This document shows positions 33,640-43,680 of a DNA stretch of 64,000 nucleotides, in pieces. This DNA comes from Caldilineaceae bacterium bin34 (GTDB lineage Bacteria > Chloroflexota > Anaerolineae > Caldilineales > Caldilineaceae), in assembly GCA_002238555.1 (NCBI GenBank), contig MPMO01000019.1, positions 1 through 64,000 of the forward strand. The letters are read 5' to 3'. The notes under the pieces were generated by a model. The model saw only the letters and a list, made by a program, of their open reading frames with translations. It did no database searches and was not told the origin of the DNA. Position 1 is the first letter of the stretch; each line of letters starts with the position of its first letter. The position numbers were made by a program, and so were the translations under genes.

Positions 33640-35556
33640 ATGGCCTTTTCGGTACCCCCTTTGGTGCAACGGAAGCTGGAGGAACTGCCGCGCGCTCCCG
33701 GCTGCTATTTGATGCACGGCCCCGCGGGCGAGGTCCTGTACGTCGGCAAGGCCAAGGTCCTGCGGTCGCGCGTGCGCAGCTACTTCACGCCCAGCCAGCG
33801 CAGCGAGCCCAGGGTGGAGCGCCTGGTGCCGGAAATCGCGGACGTGTCCTGGTGGATCACCACCAACGAACTGCAGGCGCTCACGCTCGAAAACAATCTC
33901 ATTAAGGAGCACCAGCCGCCCTTCAACGTCCTGCTCAAGGACGACAAGACCTTCCCCTACCTGAAGATCAACTGGCAGGACCCGTTTCCCAAAATCGAAG
34001 TCACGCGCACGATGCGCAGGGACGGGGCGCGCTACTTCGGCCCCTACACGAACGCCCGCGCCATTTACCGGACCCTGGAGGGCATCCGGCGCATCTTTCC
34101 CTATCTCGACTGCGACCGCCGGATCACCGGCGAGGACGAACGGCCCTGCCTGTACTACCACCTGAAGATGTGCGGCGGGCCCTGCATCGGAGCCCAGAGC
34201 TCGGAACAGTACCGCGAGAGCCTGCGCCAGATGATGCGGTTCCTGCGGGGCGACACGGGCCAGGTCATGCGGCAGCTCCGGGAGCGGATGGAACAGGCCG
34301 CCGAGAATCTGGACTTCGAGCGCGCGGCGCTGATCCGCGACCGGATCAAGGCTGCCGAACGCATCGTGGGACAGCAGGTGCTGATCGGCGCCCAGCCGGA
34401 CAACGAGGACTGCGTCACCATCGTGCCCGATCCGGAATCGGGCACGGCGGTGGTCCAGATCATGTTTGTGCGCCAGGGGCGGTTGGTGGGGCGCGACCAC
34501 TACCGCCTGGAACTGGGCAAGGCCCGGGACCCCGGAGCCGCCGAGGAGCGGCGGGGCGACCTGATTGGTTCATTCCTGCAGCAGTTCTACGCCAAGGCAG
34601 CCTACGTGCCCGCCCTGATCCTGGTACAGGCCATGCCTCCCGATCAGGCTTGGCTGGAACAGTGGCTTGCGGAGCAGCGCGGCACCAAGGTGCGGCTGAG
34701 TGTCCCCCTGCGCGGGCCCAAGCGGCGCCTGATGGAGTCGGGACTGGAAAACAACCTGGAGTACCTGCGGATCCAGCAGGCCACGGCCCGGACCGACACC
34801 AACCGGCAGCAGACCGCGATTGCCGAACTGGAGGAAGCCCTGCAACTGCCGCGTCCGCCGGTGCGCATGGAGTGCTACGACATCAGCACGCTGCAGGGGA
34901 ACCACACCTCCGGCTCCATGGTGGTCTTCGCCCGCGGCGTGCCGCGCAAGAGCGACTACCGCCGTTTTCGAATTCGCGGCACCGGTGCCCGCGGCGTGCC
35001 GGACGACTTTGCCAGCATGCGCGAGATGCTCGACCGCCGCTTCGCGCGCGCCGGCGAAAAGGGCTTGGATCCGGGCCGCAAGGGGAAGACCGCCTGGAAC
35101 GTACTGCCGGATCTGGTGATTGTGGACGGGGGCAAGGGACAGTTGAGCCAGGCCGTGGCCGTGCTCCGCAAGTACGACCTCCTGCATGTCGTCCCCGTCG
35201 TCGGCCTGGCCAAGCGGAGCGAGGAGGTCTTCGTGCCGGGACAGCCGGAGTCGATCCTGCTGCCGCGCGACAGCCAGGGACTATTCCTGCTCCAGCGCAT
35301 CCGGGACGAGGCCCACCGCTTCGCCATCACCCACCACCGCACCCTGCGCGGCAAGGCCATGACGCGCACGGTCCTGGACGACGTGCCGGGGGTGGGGCCG
35401 GCCCGGCGCAAGGGCCTGTTGGCTTTTTGCGAGGGCGATCTGGATCGCCTGCGCCAGGCGGATTTGGACGTTCTGGCCGGCCTGCCCGGCATGACCCGCA
35501 AGGTGGCGCAGGCCGTGCAGGACCATCTCGGGTCCGGCTCTACCAGCCGTAGCTGA
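33640..35556 (+). CDS. uvrC: Excinuclease ABC subunit C
   Basis: This 638-residue nuclease makes both incisions in nucleotide excision repair. The N-terminal GIY-YIG domain runs GCYLMHGPAGEVLYVGKAK. A UvrB-binding UVR motif lies near residues 205-235. The RNase H-like endonuclease domain includes ECYDISTLQGNHTSGSMVVF and VDGGKGQL, and a C-terminal helix-hairpin-helix pair follows (VPGVGPARRKGLL). ATG 33640 is chosen by the conserved N-terminus; the frame is open further upstream without homology. The 3' end overlaps the convergent metallophosphoesterase gene by 17 nt. Confidence 0.96.
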   Translation: MAFSVPPLVQRKLEELPRAPGCYLMHGPAGEVLYVGKAKVLRSRVRSYFTPSQRSEPRVERLVPEIADVSWWITTNELQALTLENNLIKEHQPPFNVLLKDDKTFPYLKINWQDPFPKIEVTRTMRRDGARYFGPYTNARAIYRTLEGIRRIFPYLDCDRRITGEDERPCLYYHLKMCGGPCIGAQSSEQYRESLRQMMRFLRGDTGQVMRQLRERMEQAAENLDFERAALIRDRIKAAERIVGQQVLIGAQPDNEDCVTIVPDPESGTAVVQIMFVRQGRLVGRDHYRLELGKARDPGAAEERRGDLIGSFLQQFYAKAAYVPALILVQAMPPDQAWLEQWLAEQRGTKVRLSVPLRGPKRRLMESGLENNLEYLRIQQATARTDTNRQQTAIAELEEALQLPRPPVRMECYDISTLQGNHTSGSMVVFARGVPRKSDYRRFRIRGTGARGVPDDFASMREMLDRRFARAGEKGLDPGRKGKTAWNVLPDLVIVDGGKGQLSQAVAVLRKYDLLHVVPVVGLAKRSEEVFVPGQPESILLPRDSQGLFLLQRIRDEAHRFAITHHRTLRGKAMTRTVLDDVPGVGPARRKGLLAFCEGDLDRLRQADLDVLAGLPGMTRKVAQAVQDHLGSGSTSRS

Positions 35557-36331
35557 GCCGGTCAATCAGAATCCGGGGCAGGCCGGCCTGCTGCATCTGG
35601 GTCTGGGTCAGTTCGATGGGATAGTCCGTTCGTTCGTAGTGCCAAATCAGTTCCGGCCCGTCCTGCACCAGCAGGGCAAAGGAGGCGCGCTTGTTCTTGT
35701 CCCGCGGCTGGCCCACGCTGCCCGGGTTCAGGATGACGCGGTGGTTCAGTTCGGGCTGCAGGTTGACCGGCGTTCCGGGCCGGGCCCGCATGCGTTCCAC
35801 GCGGGCTTCCCGGCGGTCTGCATCGTCGGGGTCCACCTGGGCCACGCGCAGGCGGAAGATGTCCGGCAGGTGGGTGTGCCCCACCAGGCAGAACTTGGCG
35901 GCAAACTCGGGCCGTCGCCAGTTGGCAAGCGCCGTGTCGATGCCGTCCATGTACTCGAAGACCGGATCGCGGGGCGAGGCATGGGTGGCCAGCAGGTCCA
36001 GGCTGTCCACCGGAACCGGCTCGGGCAGCAGGGATTCCAGGTAGGCGCTGTTGCCGGTGGTAAGTTCGGCGCGGGTCCAGTCGATCGCCTCCCGCGCCAT
36101 GTCGTTGAACTGGCGGCTGGTGTTGTTGTCGAGCACGGCCCGGTCGTGGTTGCCCGGCACGCACAGACTGGCCTCTGCCCGAATCAGGTCGACGCATTCG
36201 TTGGGACGCGGGCCGTAGCCGACAATGTCGCCCAGGCACCAAAGTTCGTCCCAACGGTCCCTGGTGTGGGCGATGACGGCCTCCAGGGCGGCGAAGTTGG
36301 CGTGGATATCCGAAAGGACCAGAATGCGCAT
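35540..36331 (-). CDS. Metallophosphoesterase (YfcE/MJ0936-like)
   Basis: This 263-residue calcineurin-type phosphoesterase shows the two-metal motifs in order: LVLSDIHANFAALEA, LGDIVGYGP, PGNHDRAVL, THASPRD and GHTHLP. It would hydrolyse a phosphodiester or phosphomonoester, but the substrate is unknown. The start ATG 36331 (MRILVLSDIH) matches the family; the frame is open upstream to 36541 without sense. It overlaps the end of uvrC and is divergent from nadK. Confidence 0.88.
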   Translation of the reverse strand: MRILVLSDIHANFAALEAVIAHTRDRWDELWCLGDIVGYGPRPNECVDLIRAEASLCVPGNHDRAVLDNNTSRQFNDMAREAIDWTRAELTTGNSAYLESLLPEPVPVDSLDLLATHASPRDPVFEYMDGIDTALANWRRPEFAAKFCLVGHTHLPDIFRLRVAQVDPDDADRREARVERMRARPGTPVNLQPELNHRVILNPGSVGQPRDKNKRASFALLVQDGPELIWHYERTDYPIELTQTQMQQAGLPRILIDRLSYGW

Positions 36332-36473
36332 GTCGCGCCAACCGGGAGAAGGACGCAGCCCCGGAGGGTCCGGGCACCAAGCGTCGGCAAGTATAGCAAC
36401 AGGGGGCGTCCCAACCCGGCGACTGCCGGATTGGGACGAAAACGGCACTCCCGTCAATCTACAATAGCTCGTC

Positions 36474-37382
36474 ATGAGCGACGCGTTTCTCGACGGTCGG
36501 ACCGCGACCCGGTCCCCCTTCGCCGCCCCTTGGCGCAACATCTGCGTACTGCATCATCCGCACAAGGCGGATGCGGCCTTGCTGGCCTCCGAGATCGGGG
36601 ACTGGCTGACAATGCAGGGCCTGTACGAGGTGTGCCACTCGTCCAGTTGGGAGCCCGACACCCTGAGCCCGCGCCTGCCGCACGTCGATGTCATCGTCGC
36701 CATCGGCGGCGATGGCACCATGTTGCGGGCGGGCCGCAGCGGAGCCGCCTGGGGTGTTCCGGTCCTGGGCATCAACATGGGCAAGGTCGGCTTTCTGTCC
36801 GAAGTGCAGCCGGCTCAATGGCGTTCCGCCGTCGAAGCCATGCTGGCCTGGGACTGCTGGCTGGAAGAACGGCTCATGATTAGCGTGCGCGTGGATCGAA
36901 GGGATCCCGATACCGGCGGCCTGCGGACGGTGCACACCTTCGCGGCGCTGAACGATGCCGTGATCAGCCGCGGCAGCCTGGCCCGCGTGATTGAGACCCG
37001 CATCCGACTGGACGGCGAGAACCTGGCTGCCATCACCTGCGACGGCCTGATTGTGGCCACGCCGACCGGCAGCACCGGCTATGCGCTGGCGGCCGGAGGA
37101 CCGATTCTGCCCCCGGAACTGCGCAACATCGTCATTGTTCCGGTCGCGCCCCACCTGTCCCTGAATCGACCGCTTGTGTTGTCCGAGGGCACCGAGGTCC
37201 AGGTGCGCGCCACCTGGGATTACGAGGCGATGCTGACGGTGGACGGCCACTTCCACCTTGACATGGAGGAGGGGGACGAGGTGACGGTGGTGGCCAGCGA
37301 GCATCCGGCCCGCTACGTGCGCACCGGCAGTCGCCAGAACTTCTACCAGACCCTGGTCGGCAAGTTGGGCACGACGTACTGA
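36474..37382 (+). CDS. nadK: NAD kinase
   Basis: This 302-residue enzyme phosphorylates NAD to NADP. It has the GGDGTMLR motif (VIVAIGGDGTMLRAGRSG), the NE/D-type loop (ALNDAVISRGS) and GLIVATPTGSTGYALAAGGP. It starts at ATG 36474 and its TGA stop overlaps the next ATG by one base (TGATG), coupling it to a zinc-finger membrane protein. It leads a four-gene plus-strand run ending at groESL. Confidence 0.95.
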   Translation: MSDAFLDGRTATRSPFAAPWRNICVLHHPHKADAALLASEIGDWLTMQGLYEVCHSSSWEPDTLSPRLPHVDVIVAIGGDGTMLRAGRSGAAWGVPVLGINMGKVGFLSEVQPAQWRSAVEAMLAWDCWLEERLMISVRVDRRDPDTGGLRTVHTFAALNDAVISRGSLARVIETRIRLDGENLAAITCDGLIVATPTGSTGYALAAGGPILPPELRNIVIVPVAPHLSLNRPLVLSEGTEVQVRATWDYEAMLTVDGHFHLDMEEGDEVTVVASEHPARYVRTGSRQNFYQTLVGKLGTTY

Positions 37383-37918
37383 TGGCCGACTCCCACGCCC
37401 TGCAGCCCCCGGTTGCCGCCCCGCTCCGTTGCAAGCGTCATCCCGAGGTCGAGACCCGGTTGCGCTGCAACCGGTGCGACGAACCGATGTGCACCCGCTG
37501 CGCGGTGCACACGCCGGTCGGCTACCGCTGCCGGGACTGCATCCGCGAACACCAGGATCGGGTCTACAACATGGAGCCGGGCGATCCTTGGATCGCCATG
37601 GGCACCGGCATGGTGCTGGCCGCGGTCGGCCTGCCCGTGGCCGGGTTCGTGTCCGGTTTGGTTGGAATCTTCCTGGGTCTGCTGATTGCCTTTCTGACCG
37701 GCGGGGCCGCCGGTACCCTGCTGGCCCGGATTGTGCGGCGGGCCGTGCAGCGCCGCCGGGGCCGCAGGCTGGGCCTGTTTGCGGTGGTGGGCGTCCTGCT
37801 GGGCTGCCTGCTGGGCAGTGCGGTGCTCTTTGTGCTCACGGGGCGCCTGTTCCTGAGTCCGGCCCTGCTGGTGTTCCTCGCGGTGACGCTGGTGTCCGCC
37901 TGGCCGCTGCTCAAGTAG
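37382..37918 (+). CDS. Zinc-finger (B-box-like) multi-pass membrane protein
   Basis: This 178-residue protein has an N-terminal cysteine/histidine finger at residues 17-53 (CKRHPEVETRLRCNRCDEPM, then CTRCAVH and CRDC), resembling a B-box. Three to four hydrophobic membrane segments follow (about 72-92, 94-112, 128-150, 156-176). The function is unknown. Proteins of this build are commonly found in Chloroflexota and Actinobacteria, often with rhomboid domains, but no rhomboid catalytic motif is seen here. Coupling to nadK is by a one-base stop/start overlap. Confidence 0.75.
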   Translation: MADSHALQPPVAAPLRCKRHPEVETRLRCNRCDEPMCTRCAVHTPVGYRCRDCIREHQDRVYNMEPGDPWIAMGTGMVLAAVGLPVAGFVSGLVGIFLGLLIAFLTGGAAGTLLARIVRRAVQRRRGRRLGLFAVVGVLLGCLLGSAVLFVLTGRLFLSPALLVFLAVTLVSAWPLLK

Positions 37919-37946
37919 AGTCGCGGGGCGTGCCGGTTGAATTCCC

Positions 37947-39077
37947 ATGGAGTTGCGTACGGTTCGTTACACCAGCCGCCGCCGCTGGCGCGTCCCCCTG
38001 TGGGCCCTGGCGCTGCTGGTGCTGGCCTTTGTCAGCCTGTGGAACCGGCGCGAACTGCTGGTGGAACGGGCCACCTTCGTACTGCCGGATCCGACCCCCA
38101 CGCCCAGTGCCGTGAATCCCCTGGCCCAGGCCCGCGTCCATGAAGCGCAGGGCGACCTGCTCCAGGCGGCGGAGTTCTACGGGCAGGTGGCCGCCATCGA
38201 AACCTGGAACCCGCAGCCGCTGGTGGACCAGTCGCGCCTGTACATCCTGCTCAAACAGATTCCCAAGGCGCTGGCCGCGGCCGAGGAGGCGGTTCGCCGG
38301 GACGATCGCCATGTGGACAGCCTGAATGCGCTGGCGCGCGCCCTGGACTGGTCCGGGGAGTACGAGAAGGCGGTCAACACGGCGGTGGATGCCCTGGTGC
38401 TCTCCCCGGACAACAGCCGGACACTGGCCATCCTGGGGGAGATCTACGCCGATGTCGGGAACTGGTACAAGGCCGAGTCCTACCTTGATCAGGCGGCCGA
38501 ACTGGCGCCGCTGGATGTCCTGGTGTGGCGCAACAAGGCCCTGCTGCACGAATACCGCGGCGAGTACACCGAAGGCTTGGCCGCGTTGGAGCAGGGCCTG
38601 TCCGTGGATCCGTCGGCCTGGTACCTGGAGATCCACAAGGGGCGGCTCTACGAGGCGCTGTTCGAATGGGAGAATGCCCTGGAAGCCTATGAACGGGCCC
38701 TGGAGCTGAACCCGAATGTCTCGCTCACGTGGGATGCCCTGGGCTACGGCCACTTCAAGGTGGGCAACGACCTGGAGGCCCGGCGCAACCTGGAGCGGGC
38801 CGTCGAGGTCAATCCCCAGGACGGGCTGGCCATGGCCCACTTGGGCACGGTCTACTACCGCATGCGCAACTACGAGGGTGCGGTCGACATTCTGTCCGAG
38901 GCCCTGGATCTGATCGAGGGCACGCCCCGCATCGAGTTCCTGTACCAGCTGGGCCTGGCCTATGTCTACAAGGATCCCTCCGAGTGCGACAAGGCCAAGC
39001 CCTGGTTGCTGGCCGCCCTGGAGATCGATCCCGAAAGCGGTCCGGCCCTGGAGGGCCTGGAGAGCTGTCCCGTCTGA
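37947..39077 (+). CDS. TPR-repeat protein with N-terminal membrane anchor
   Basis: This 376-residue protein has a short basic N-terminus and one membrane helix (WALALLVLAFVSLW, residues about 18-32), then a Pro/Thr linker. About eight tetratricopeptide repeats follow over residues 58-370, for example ALEAYERALELNPNVSLTWD and ARRNLERAVEVNPQDGLAMA. The repeats would face outside the membrane and act as a protein-interaction scaffold. It is 28 nt after the zinc-finger membrane protein and 19 nt before the STAND-like ATPase, so the three are likely one operon with nadK. Confidence 0.85.
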   Translation: MELRTVRYTSRRRWRVPLWALALLVLAFVSLWNRRELLVERATFVLPDPTPTPSAVNPLAQARVHEAQGDLLQAAEFYGQVAAIETWNPQPLVDQSRLYILLKQIPKALAAAEEAVRRDDRHVDSLNALARALDWSGEYEKAVNTAVDALVLSPDNSRTLAILGEIYADVGNWYKAESYLDQAAELAPLDVLVWRNKALLHEYRGEYTEGLAALEQGLSVDPSAWYLEIHKGRLYEALFEWENALEAYERALELNPNVSLTWDALGYGHFKVGNDLEARRNLERAVEVNPQDGLAMAHLGTVYYRMRNYEGAVDILSEALDLIEGTPRIEFLYQLGLAYVYKDPSECDKAKPWLLAALEIDPESGPALEGLESCPV

Positions 39078-39096
39078 CACGCGGGCGGCAAGCGAC

Positions 39097-41340
39097 ATGG
39101 AGCGCCAGGCAATCCCGCCGGAAAGGGACATTCGACACAACCTCGGCCTGTACCGGCTGCGGGGATTCAGCGGCCGGCGTTCGGCCCTGCGCCAGTTGCA
39201 GGGCCGGCTGGGCGATCCCGGAACCACGCCCGTGATGGCGGTGGTCGGCCCGCCCGGCGTGGGCAAGAGCACCCTGGTGACCGCGGCGGTGTGGTCGGCC
39301 ATCAACGAATTTCCGGACGGTTGCGTTTGGGCGGCGGCCGCCGGCCTGGAGCGTTTCCGTTTCGAGGACATCGTTCACAACCTGACGTCCGTGCTGGGCT
39401 TCGACCATTCCTGGCATATCCGGGCGCAGTGGAGCACCGGCATTCGGGAACTGCTCTACCGCCGGCGCCGGGTGTTGGTGCTGGATGAACTCGAATCCGC
39501 CTCGGAGGCCGACCGCCAGCTGCTGCTGCAGACGTTCCGGAACCTGGAGACCGCCGACACACCGTCCCGCGTCGTGCTGGTCGCGGACCGGCTGACCCCG
39601 GAAATGGAGGAACTGGCCCAGGAAACGGTTCTGTACCTTGGTGGACTGAGCCGATACGACACCGAGGTGTTCTGGCAGGCGCTGCAGGCACCGGCCACCG
39701 ACGCGGGGACGGTGCACGATCTGACGGGCGGTCTGCCCCTGGCCATTCGCCTGTTGGCGGGCCTGCTCAGGGCCCGGCCGGAACGCCTGGCACAGGTGAT
39801 CCGCGCGGTGGAGACCAGTTCGGAGCCATCGCTGGATGTGCTCATTCGCCTGGCCGAGGACAGCTTGATGCAGGAGAGTGCCGACGCCATGCAGGTGCTG
39901 GAGCGTCTCAACATGGCGGCGGGAGGTGCTTCCTACCTGGCCATCCGCGACCTGTTCTGGCCTGGCGACTCGGACATGGTTCTGCACGTGGCGGAGGCGC
40001 CCCAGTGGACCGTCGGTTCCAAAACCGAACTGGGGCCGGGATTGCAGGGGGTTCTCGAACTGCTGCAGGACAGGGCGTTGCTGGAGGATGTGCCGACCCA
40101 GGCCCGGGCCGTGATTCATCCCGCCGTGCGGCGGCAGCTGGAGGCCGACCGCCACGTGCAGTCCCGGGACTGGCGCAACGCCCATGCCCGTTACTACGTG
40201 CGGTTCGTATCCTGGTTCGAGCGTCCCGATCAACTGTACTGGTCGGCGCTCGAACCCGAGTGGGGCAACATTCGCCAAGCCGCGGACTGGTGCGTGCACC
40301 TCATGCGGGAGGTTTGCGGCGACGACCTGGAGACGCTGGCCGCCTCCCTGGCCGCCACGCCCGATCTGACCCGGTTCAAACTGGATGTGTCCCCGTCCCA
40401 ATTGGAACTGGTCAGCCGCTATGCCCTTTCCCTGGTGCTGCACGCCCGATGGCGGCACATGCCGCGGGGACTGTCCTGGACCGCGGCCGGCGCCGTGGCC
40501 TGTGCGGCCCAGAACCGCTACGAGGCCTTTGGGCGCCTGCTGGTGCAGATGGGGCGCCTGCTCTACCACCGCGAGGAGCACGAACAGGCCCTGGCCTGGC
40601 TGGAGCGGGCCCGCGTGGTGCTGGAACGGCGCGAGCTGGTAACCCAATTGGCAATTGTGCACACCGACATCAGCACCGTGTACAGGGAGCGGGACCAGCT
40701 GACGGCCGCACTCGAGCATTGCGACAAGGCCTACGAGTACCTGTCCCAGGGCAGCACCCTGACTGAACTGGTGCGCGCCTATCGCAGTCTGGGCAGCCTC
40801 AACCTGGCCCTGGAGAAGTATCCGCAGGCCCTGGAACGGCTGCAGCAGGCGCTTCTGCTGGCGCGGCGCAACGACAACCGGCGCCAGATTGCCAACATCT
40901 ACAACAGCATGGGGCTGGTCCTGGAGGCGCTGGATCGCACGGAACTGGCCCGCTATGTCTATCTGAACGCGCTGGAGCTGTACCGCTACCTGAGGCAGGT
41001 CGACGGCGAGGCGACCACGCTGACCAACCTTGGCACCCTGGCCTTCCAGGTGGGGGACCTGCCGGCGGCCGCGGATTGGTTCCGGCAGGCCCTGGAGCGT
41101 CATCGGGACCAGGAGTCGTGGCTGGATGCGGCCACCGTGCACCACAATCTGGGCCAGGTCTACCAGGGCATGGAGGCGTGGGAGGCCGCCACCCTGGAGT
41201 TTGAGACCGCCCTGCAGACGTATGCGGCCTTCCAACTGCCGGACTTCGCACGCGAGGAAGGCCGTTTTCGGGATCAGTGCCGGCAGCGGCTGGCCGAGGC
41301 CGCGTCCCATGGTCCGGACGCACCGTCCGGCGAACGTTAA
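39097..41340 (+). CDS. STAND-like ATPase with C-terminal TPR repeats
   Basis: This 747-residue protein has an AAA/NB-ARC type nucleotide-binding domain at residues about 25-300: Walker A VVGPPGVGKSTLVTAA, Walker B RRRRVLVLDELES, and the GLPLAIRLLAG motif typical of NB-ARC/STAND proteins. A winged-helix-like linker follows. From about 470 to the end lie helical repeats of TPR type (LGSLNLALEKYPQALERLQQ, LGTLAFQVGDLPAAADWFRQ). Such proteins are molecular switches in signalling or defence. No effector domain is attached at either end, so output would need a partner. It starts at ATG 39097, 19 nt after the TPR gene. Confidence 0.82.
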   Translation: MERQAIPPERDIRHNLGLYRLRGFSGRRSALRQLQGRLGDPGTTPVMAVVGPPGVGKSTLVTAAVWSAINEFPDGCVWAAAAGLERFRFEDIVHNLTSVLGFDHSWHIRAQWSTGIRELLYRRRRVLVLDELESASEADRQLLLQTFRNLETADTPSRVVLVADRLTPEMEELAQETVLYLGGLSRYDTEVFWQALQAPATDAGTVHDLTGGLPLAIRLLAGLLRARPERLAQVIRAVETSSEPSLDVLIRLAEDSLMQESADAMQVLERLNMAAGGASYLAIRDLFWPGDSDMVLHVAEAPQWTVGSKTELGPGLQGVLELLQDRALLEDVPTQARAVIHPAVRRQLEADRHVQSRDWRNAHARYYVRFVSWFERPDQLYWSALEPEWGNIRQAADWCVHLMREVCGDDLETLAASLAATPDLTRFKLDVSPSQLELVSRYALSLVLHARWRHMPRGLSWTAAGAVACAAQNRYEAFGRLLVQMGRLLYHREEHEQALAWLERARVVLERRELVTQLAIVHTDISTVYRERDQLTAALEHCDKAYEYLSQGSTLTELVRAYRSLGSLNLALEKYPQALERLQQALLLARRNDNRRQIANIYNSMGLVLEALDRTELARYVYLNALELYRYLRQVDGEATTLTNLGTLAFQVGDLPAAADWFRQALERHRDQESWLDAATVHHNLGQVYQGMEAWEAATLEFETALQTYAAFQLPDFAREEGRFRDQCRQRLAEAASHGPDAPSGER

Positions 41341-41479
41341 CCAAAATCCAACACACGACGGTCCCGGCCTGAAGTAACCTGTGGGCCTTGGACACGCGCC
41401 CGCTCGCGGGTGTCGTCCGCCCGCCGATTGCCGCCACCGGAATCTTTGGTTCCGGCCCGGCACTTTGGTAACCTGTCCG

Positions 41480-41506
41480 CTGGCACTCGGACAGCGAGAG
41501 TGCCAA
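41480..41506 (+). promoter_or_regulatory. CIRCE operator (HrcA-binding site)
   Basis: Inverted repeat CTGGCACTC / GAGTGCCAA with a nine-base spacer (41489-41497), matching the CIRCE consensus TTAGCACTC-N9-GAGTGCTAA with mismatches at the outer positions. It lies 50 nt upstream of groES and implies heat-shock control by HrcA, whose gene is not in this window. Confidence 0.93.
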
Positions 41507-41556
41507 TTCAGGCAAGGGCGGCACCGGGAGTGCGGCCATCAACAGGAGGCTAAGGA

Positions 41557-41844
41557 ATGAATCTGAAACCGTTGGGCGACCGTTTGGTCGTTCGCCCGAA
41601 CGAGGGCGAGGAGCAGACCTCATCGGGCATTTTCCTGCCGGAGACGGCCAAGGAAAAGCCCCAGGAAGGCACTGTGCTGGCGGTTGGACCGGGAGCCCGG
41701 GACGACGACGGCGAGCGCATTCCCATGGAGGTGGCCGTGGACGACACGGTGCTCTATGCCAAGTATTCCGGCACCACCATCAAGGTGGACGGCGAGGAAA
41801 TCCTGATTCTCAAGGAATCCGACGTGCTGGCCCTGGTCGGCTAG
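41557..41844 (+). CDS. groES: Co-chaperonin GroES
   Basis: This 95-residue subunit forms the seven-fold lid of the GroEL chamber. [20 protein letters not shown], the mobile loop TSSGIFLPE and VLYAKYSGT are diagnostic. AGGAGG (41544-41549) precedes ATG 41557. It is the first gene of the groES-groEL operon under CIRCE control, 58 nt before groEL. Confidence 0.97.
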   Translation: MNLKPLGDRLVVRPNEGEEQTSSGIFLPETAKEKPQEGTVLAVGPGARDDDGERIPMEVAVDDTVLYAKYSGTTIKVDGEEILILKESDVLALVG

Positions 41845-41902
41845 TTATTTTCGGCGACCCGCGCGGCCGCCGACGGTTTGCAGAAAAGGAGCAAGACAAC
41901 AA

Positions 41903-43543
41903 ATGGCCAAGCAGCTAGTGTTCAACGACGAGGCGCGCAAGCACCTCAAGAATGGCGTGGACGCCCTCTCCGAGGCCGTCAAGACCACTCTCGGTCCCAA
42001 GGGTCGCAACGTGGCCCTGGACAAGAAGTGGGGCAGCCCGACGGTCACGCACGACGGCGTGACCGTGGCCAAGGAGATCGAGTTGGAGAACCCCTTCGAG
42101 AACATGGGGGCCCAGCTGTTGAAGGAGGCGGCCACCAAGACCAACGACGTGGCCGGCGACGGCACCACGACGGCGACGGTCCTGGCGCAGTCGATCGTGA
42201 CGGAGGGCCTCAAGAACGTGGCCGCCGGCGCCAACCCCATGCTGCTCAAGCGCGGCATCGAGGCGGGCCGGGATGCGATTGTGCAGGCAATCTCCAACAT
42301 GTCCACCCCGGTGACCGATCATGAGAAGATCTCCCAGGTGGCGAGCATCTCCGCGGCCGACGCCCAGATCGGTTCCCTGATTGCGGACGTGATGGACAAG
42401 GTCGGCAAGGACGGCGTCATCACCGTCGAGGAGAGCAAGGGCCTGGAGTTCGAGACCGAGTACGTCGAGGGCATGCAGCTGGACCGCGGCTACCTCTCCC
42501 CGTACTTCGTGACCAACAGCGAGCGCATGGAAGCCGAGCTGGAGAGCCCCTACGTCCTGATTCACGACAAGAAGATCTCCAGCGCCCAGGATCTGGTTCC
42601 GGTCCTGGAGAAGCTGATGCAGATGGGCAAGCGCGAAGTGGTGATCATCGCCGAGGATGTCGAGGGCGAAGCCCTGGCGACCCTGGTGCTCAACAAGTTG
42701 CGCGGCACCTTCAATGCCCTGGCCATCAAGGCCCCCGGCTTCGGCGACCGCCGCAAGGCCATGCTGCAGGACATCGCGATCCTGACCGGCGGCCAGGTCA
42801 TCACCGAGGAACTGGGCAAGAAACTGGAGAGCACCACGATTCAGGACCTGGGCCAGGCCGATCGCGTGATTTCCACCAAGGACGACACGACCATCGTCAG
42901 CGGTGGTGGCGACAGCAGCGAGATCAAGGGCCGGATTGACCAGATCCGCTCCGAGATCGAGGCCTCCACCAGCGACTATGACCGCGAAAAGCTGCAGGAA
43001 CGCCTGGCCAAGCTGGCCGGCGGTGTGGCCATTCTGCGGGTCGGTGCGGCGACCGAGACCGAACTGAAGTTCAAGAAGACCCGCGTTGAGGACGCCCTGA
43101 GCGCCACCCGCGCCGCAGTGGAGGAGGGCATTGTGCCCGGTGGCGGCGTCGCCCTGACCAACGCCATCGAATCCCTGGATGCCGTGTCCACGGACGAGTC
43201 GGATGCCGGCACCGGTGTCCGCATCCTGCGCCGGGCCCTCGAGGAGCCCATGCGCCAGATCGCCCACAACGCCGGCCTGGACGGAGCCGTGGTCGTCGAA
43301 AAGGTGCGTACGGCCCATGCCAACGGCGGCAGCGGCGCCACCGGCTACGACGTGGTCGAGAACAACTACGTGGACATGCTCTCCTCCGGCATCATCGATC
43401 CGGCCAAGGTGACCCGCAGCGCGGTCGAGAACGCCTGTTCCATCGCCTCGATGATCCTCACCACCGAGGCCCTGATCACCGACATTCCCGAACCGGATCC
43501 GCCCGCTCCCGCCGGCGACCCGGGCATGGGCGGCATGATGTAG
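41903..43543 (+). CDS. groEL: Chaperonin GroEL
   Basis: This 546-residue ATP-driven folding chamber subunit shows TLGPKGRNV, the ATP-binding [12 protein letters not shown] and the C-terminal Gly/Met tail (PGMGGMM). AAAGGAG lies upstream of ATG 41903. Length and motifs are standard. A 467-codon open frame on the opposite strand (41915-43318) is a shadow. A strong hairpin terminator follows 33 nt after the stop. Confidence 0.98.
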   Translation: MAKQLVFNDEARKHLKNGVDALSEAVKTTLGPKGRNVALDKKWGSPTVTHDGVTVAKEIELENPFENMGAQLLKEAATKTNDVAGDGTTTATVLAQSIVTEGLKNVAAGANPMLLKRGIEAGRDAIVQAISNMSTPVTDHEKISQVASISAADAQIGSLIADVMDKVGKDGVITVEESKGLEFETEYVEGMQLDRGYLSPYFVTNSERMEAELESPYVLIHDKKISSAQDLVPVLEKLMQMGKREVVIIAEDVEGEALATLVLNKLRGTFNALAIKAPGFGDRRKAMLQDIAILTGGQVITEELGKKLESTTIQDLGQADRVISTKDDTTIVSGGGDSSEIKGRIDQIRSEIEASTSDYDREKLQERLAKLAGGVAILRVGAATETELKFKKTRVEDALSATRAAVEEGIVPGGGVALTNAIESLDAVSTDESDAGTGVRILRRALEEPMRQIAHNAGLDGAVVVEKVRTAHANGGSGATGYDVVENNYVDMLSSGIIDPAKVTRSAVENACSIASMILTTEALITDIPEPDPPAPAGDPGMGGMM

Positions 43544-43575
43544 TCCACTTTGGACCCCATCAGGTCGACAGTTGG

Positions 43576-43605
43576 AAGAGGGGCGCCAAGGCGCCCCTCT
43601 TTTGT
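43576..43605 (+). terminator. Rho-independent terminator of groESL
   Basis: A 12-bp GC-rich stem (AAGAGGGGCGCC / GGCGCCCCTCTT, with the innermost pairs forming the loop) is followed by a T-rich stretch (TTTTGTT). It lies 33 nt after the groEL stop. Confidence 0.93.
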
Positions 43606-43680
43606 TGCCGGCGCCGTATTCGGGGACGCGGGCACTAAAATGACACGGTCGAACGGAAGTCAGTTGCAGGATGCGATTTT

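Noticed and set aside
38809..41463. 884-codon open frame on the minus strand
   Set aside because: It lies antisense to the TPR and STAND genes. The composition is repetitive Gln/His/Gly and it has no domains; long antisense frames are common in high-GC DNA.
41915..43318. 467-codon open frame on the minus strand
   Set aside because: Antisense shadow of groEL.
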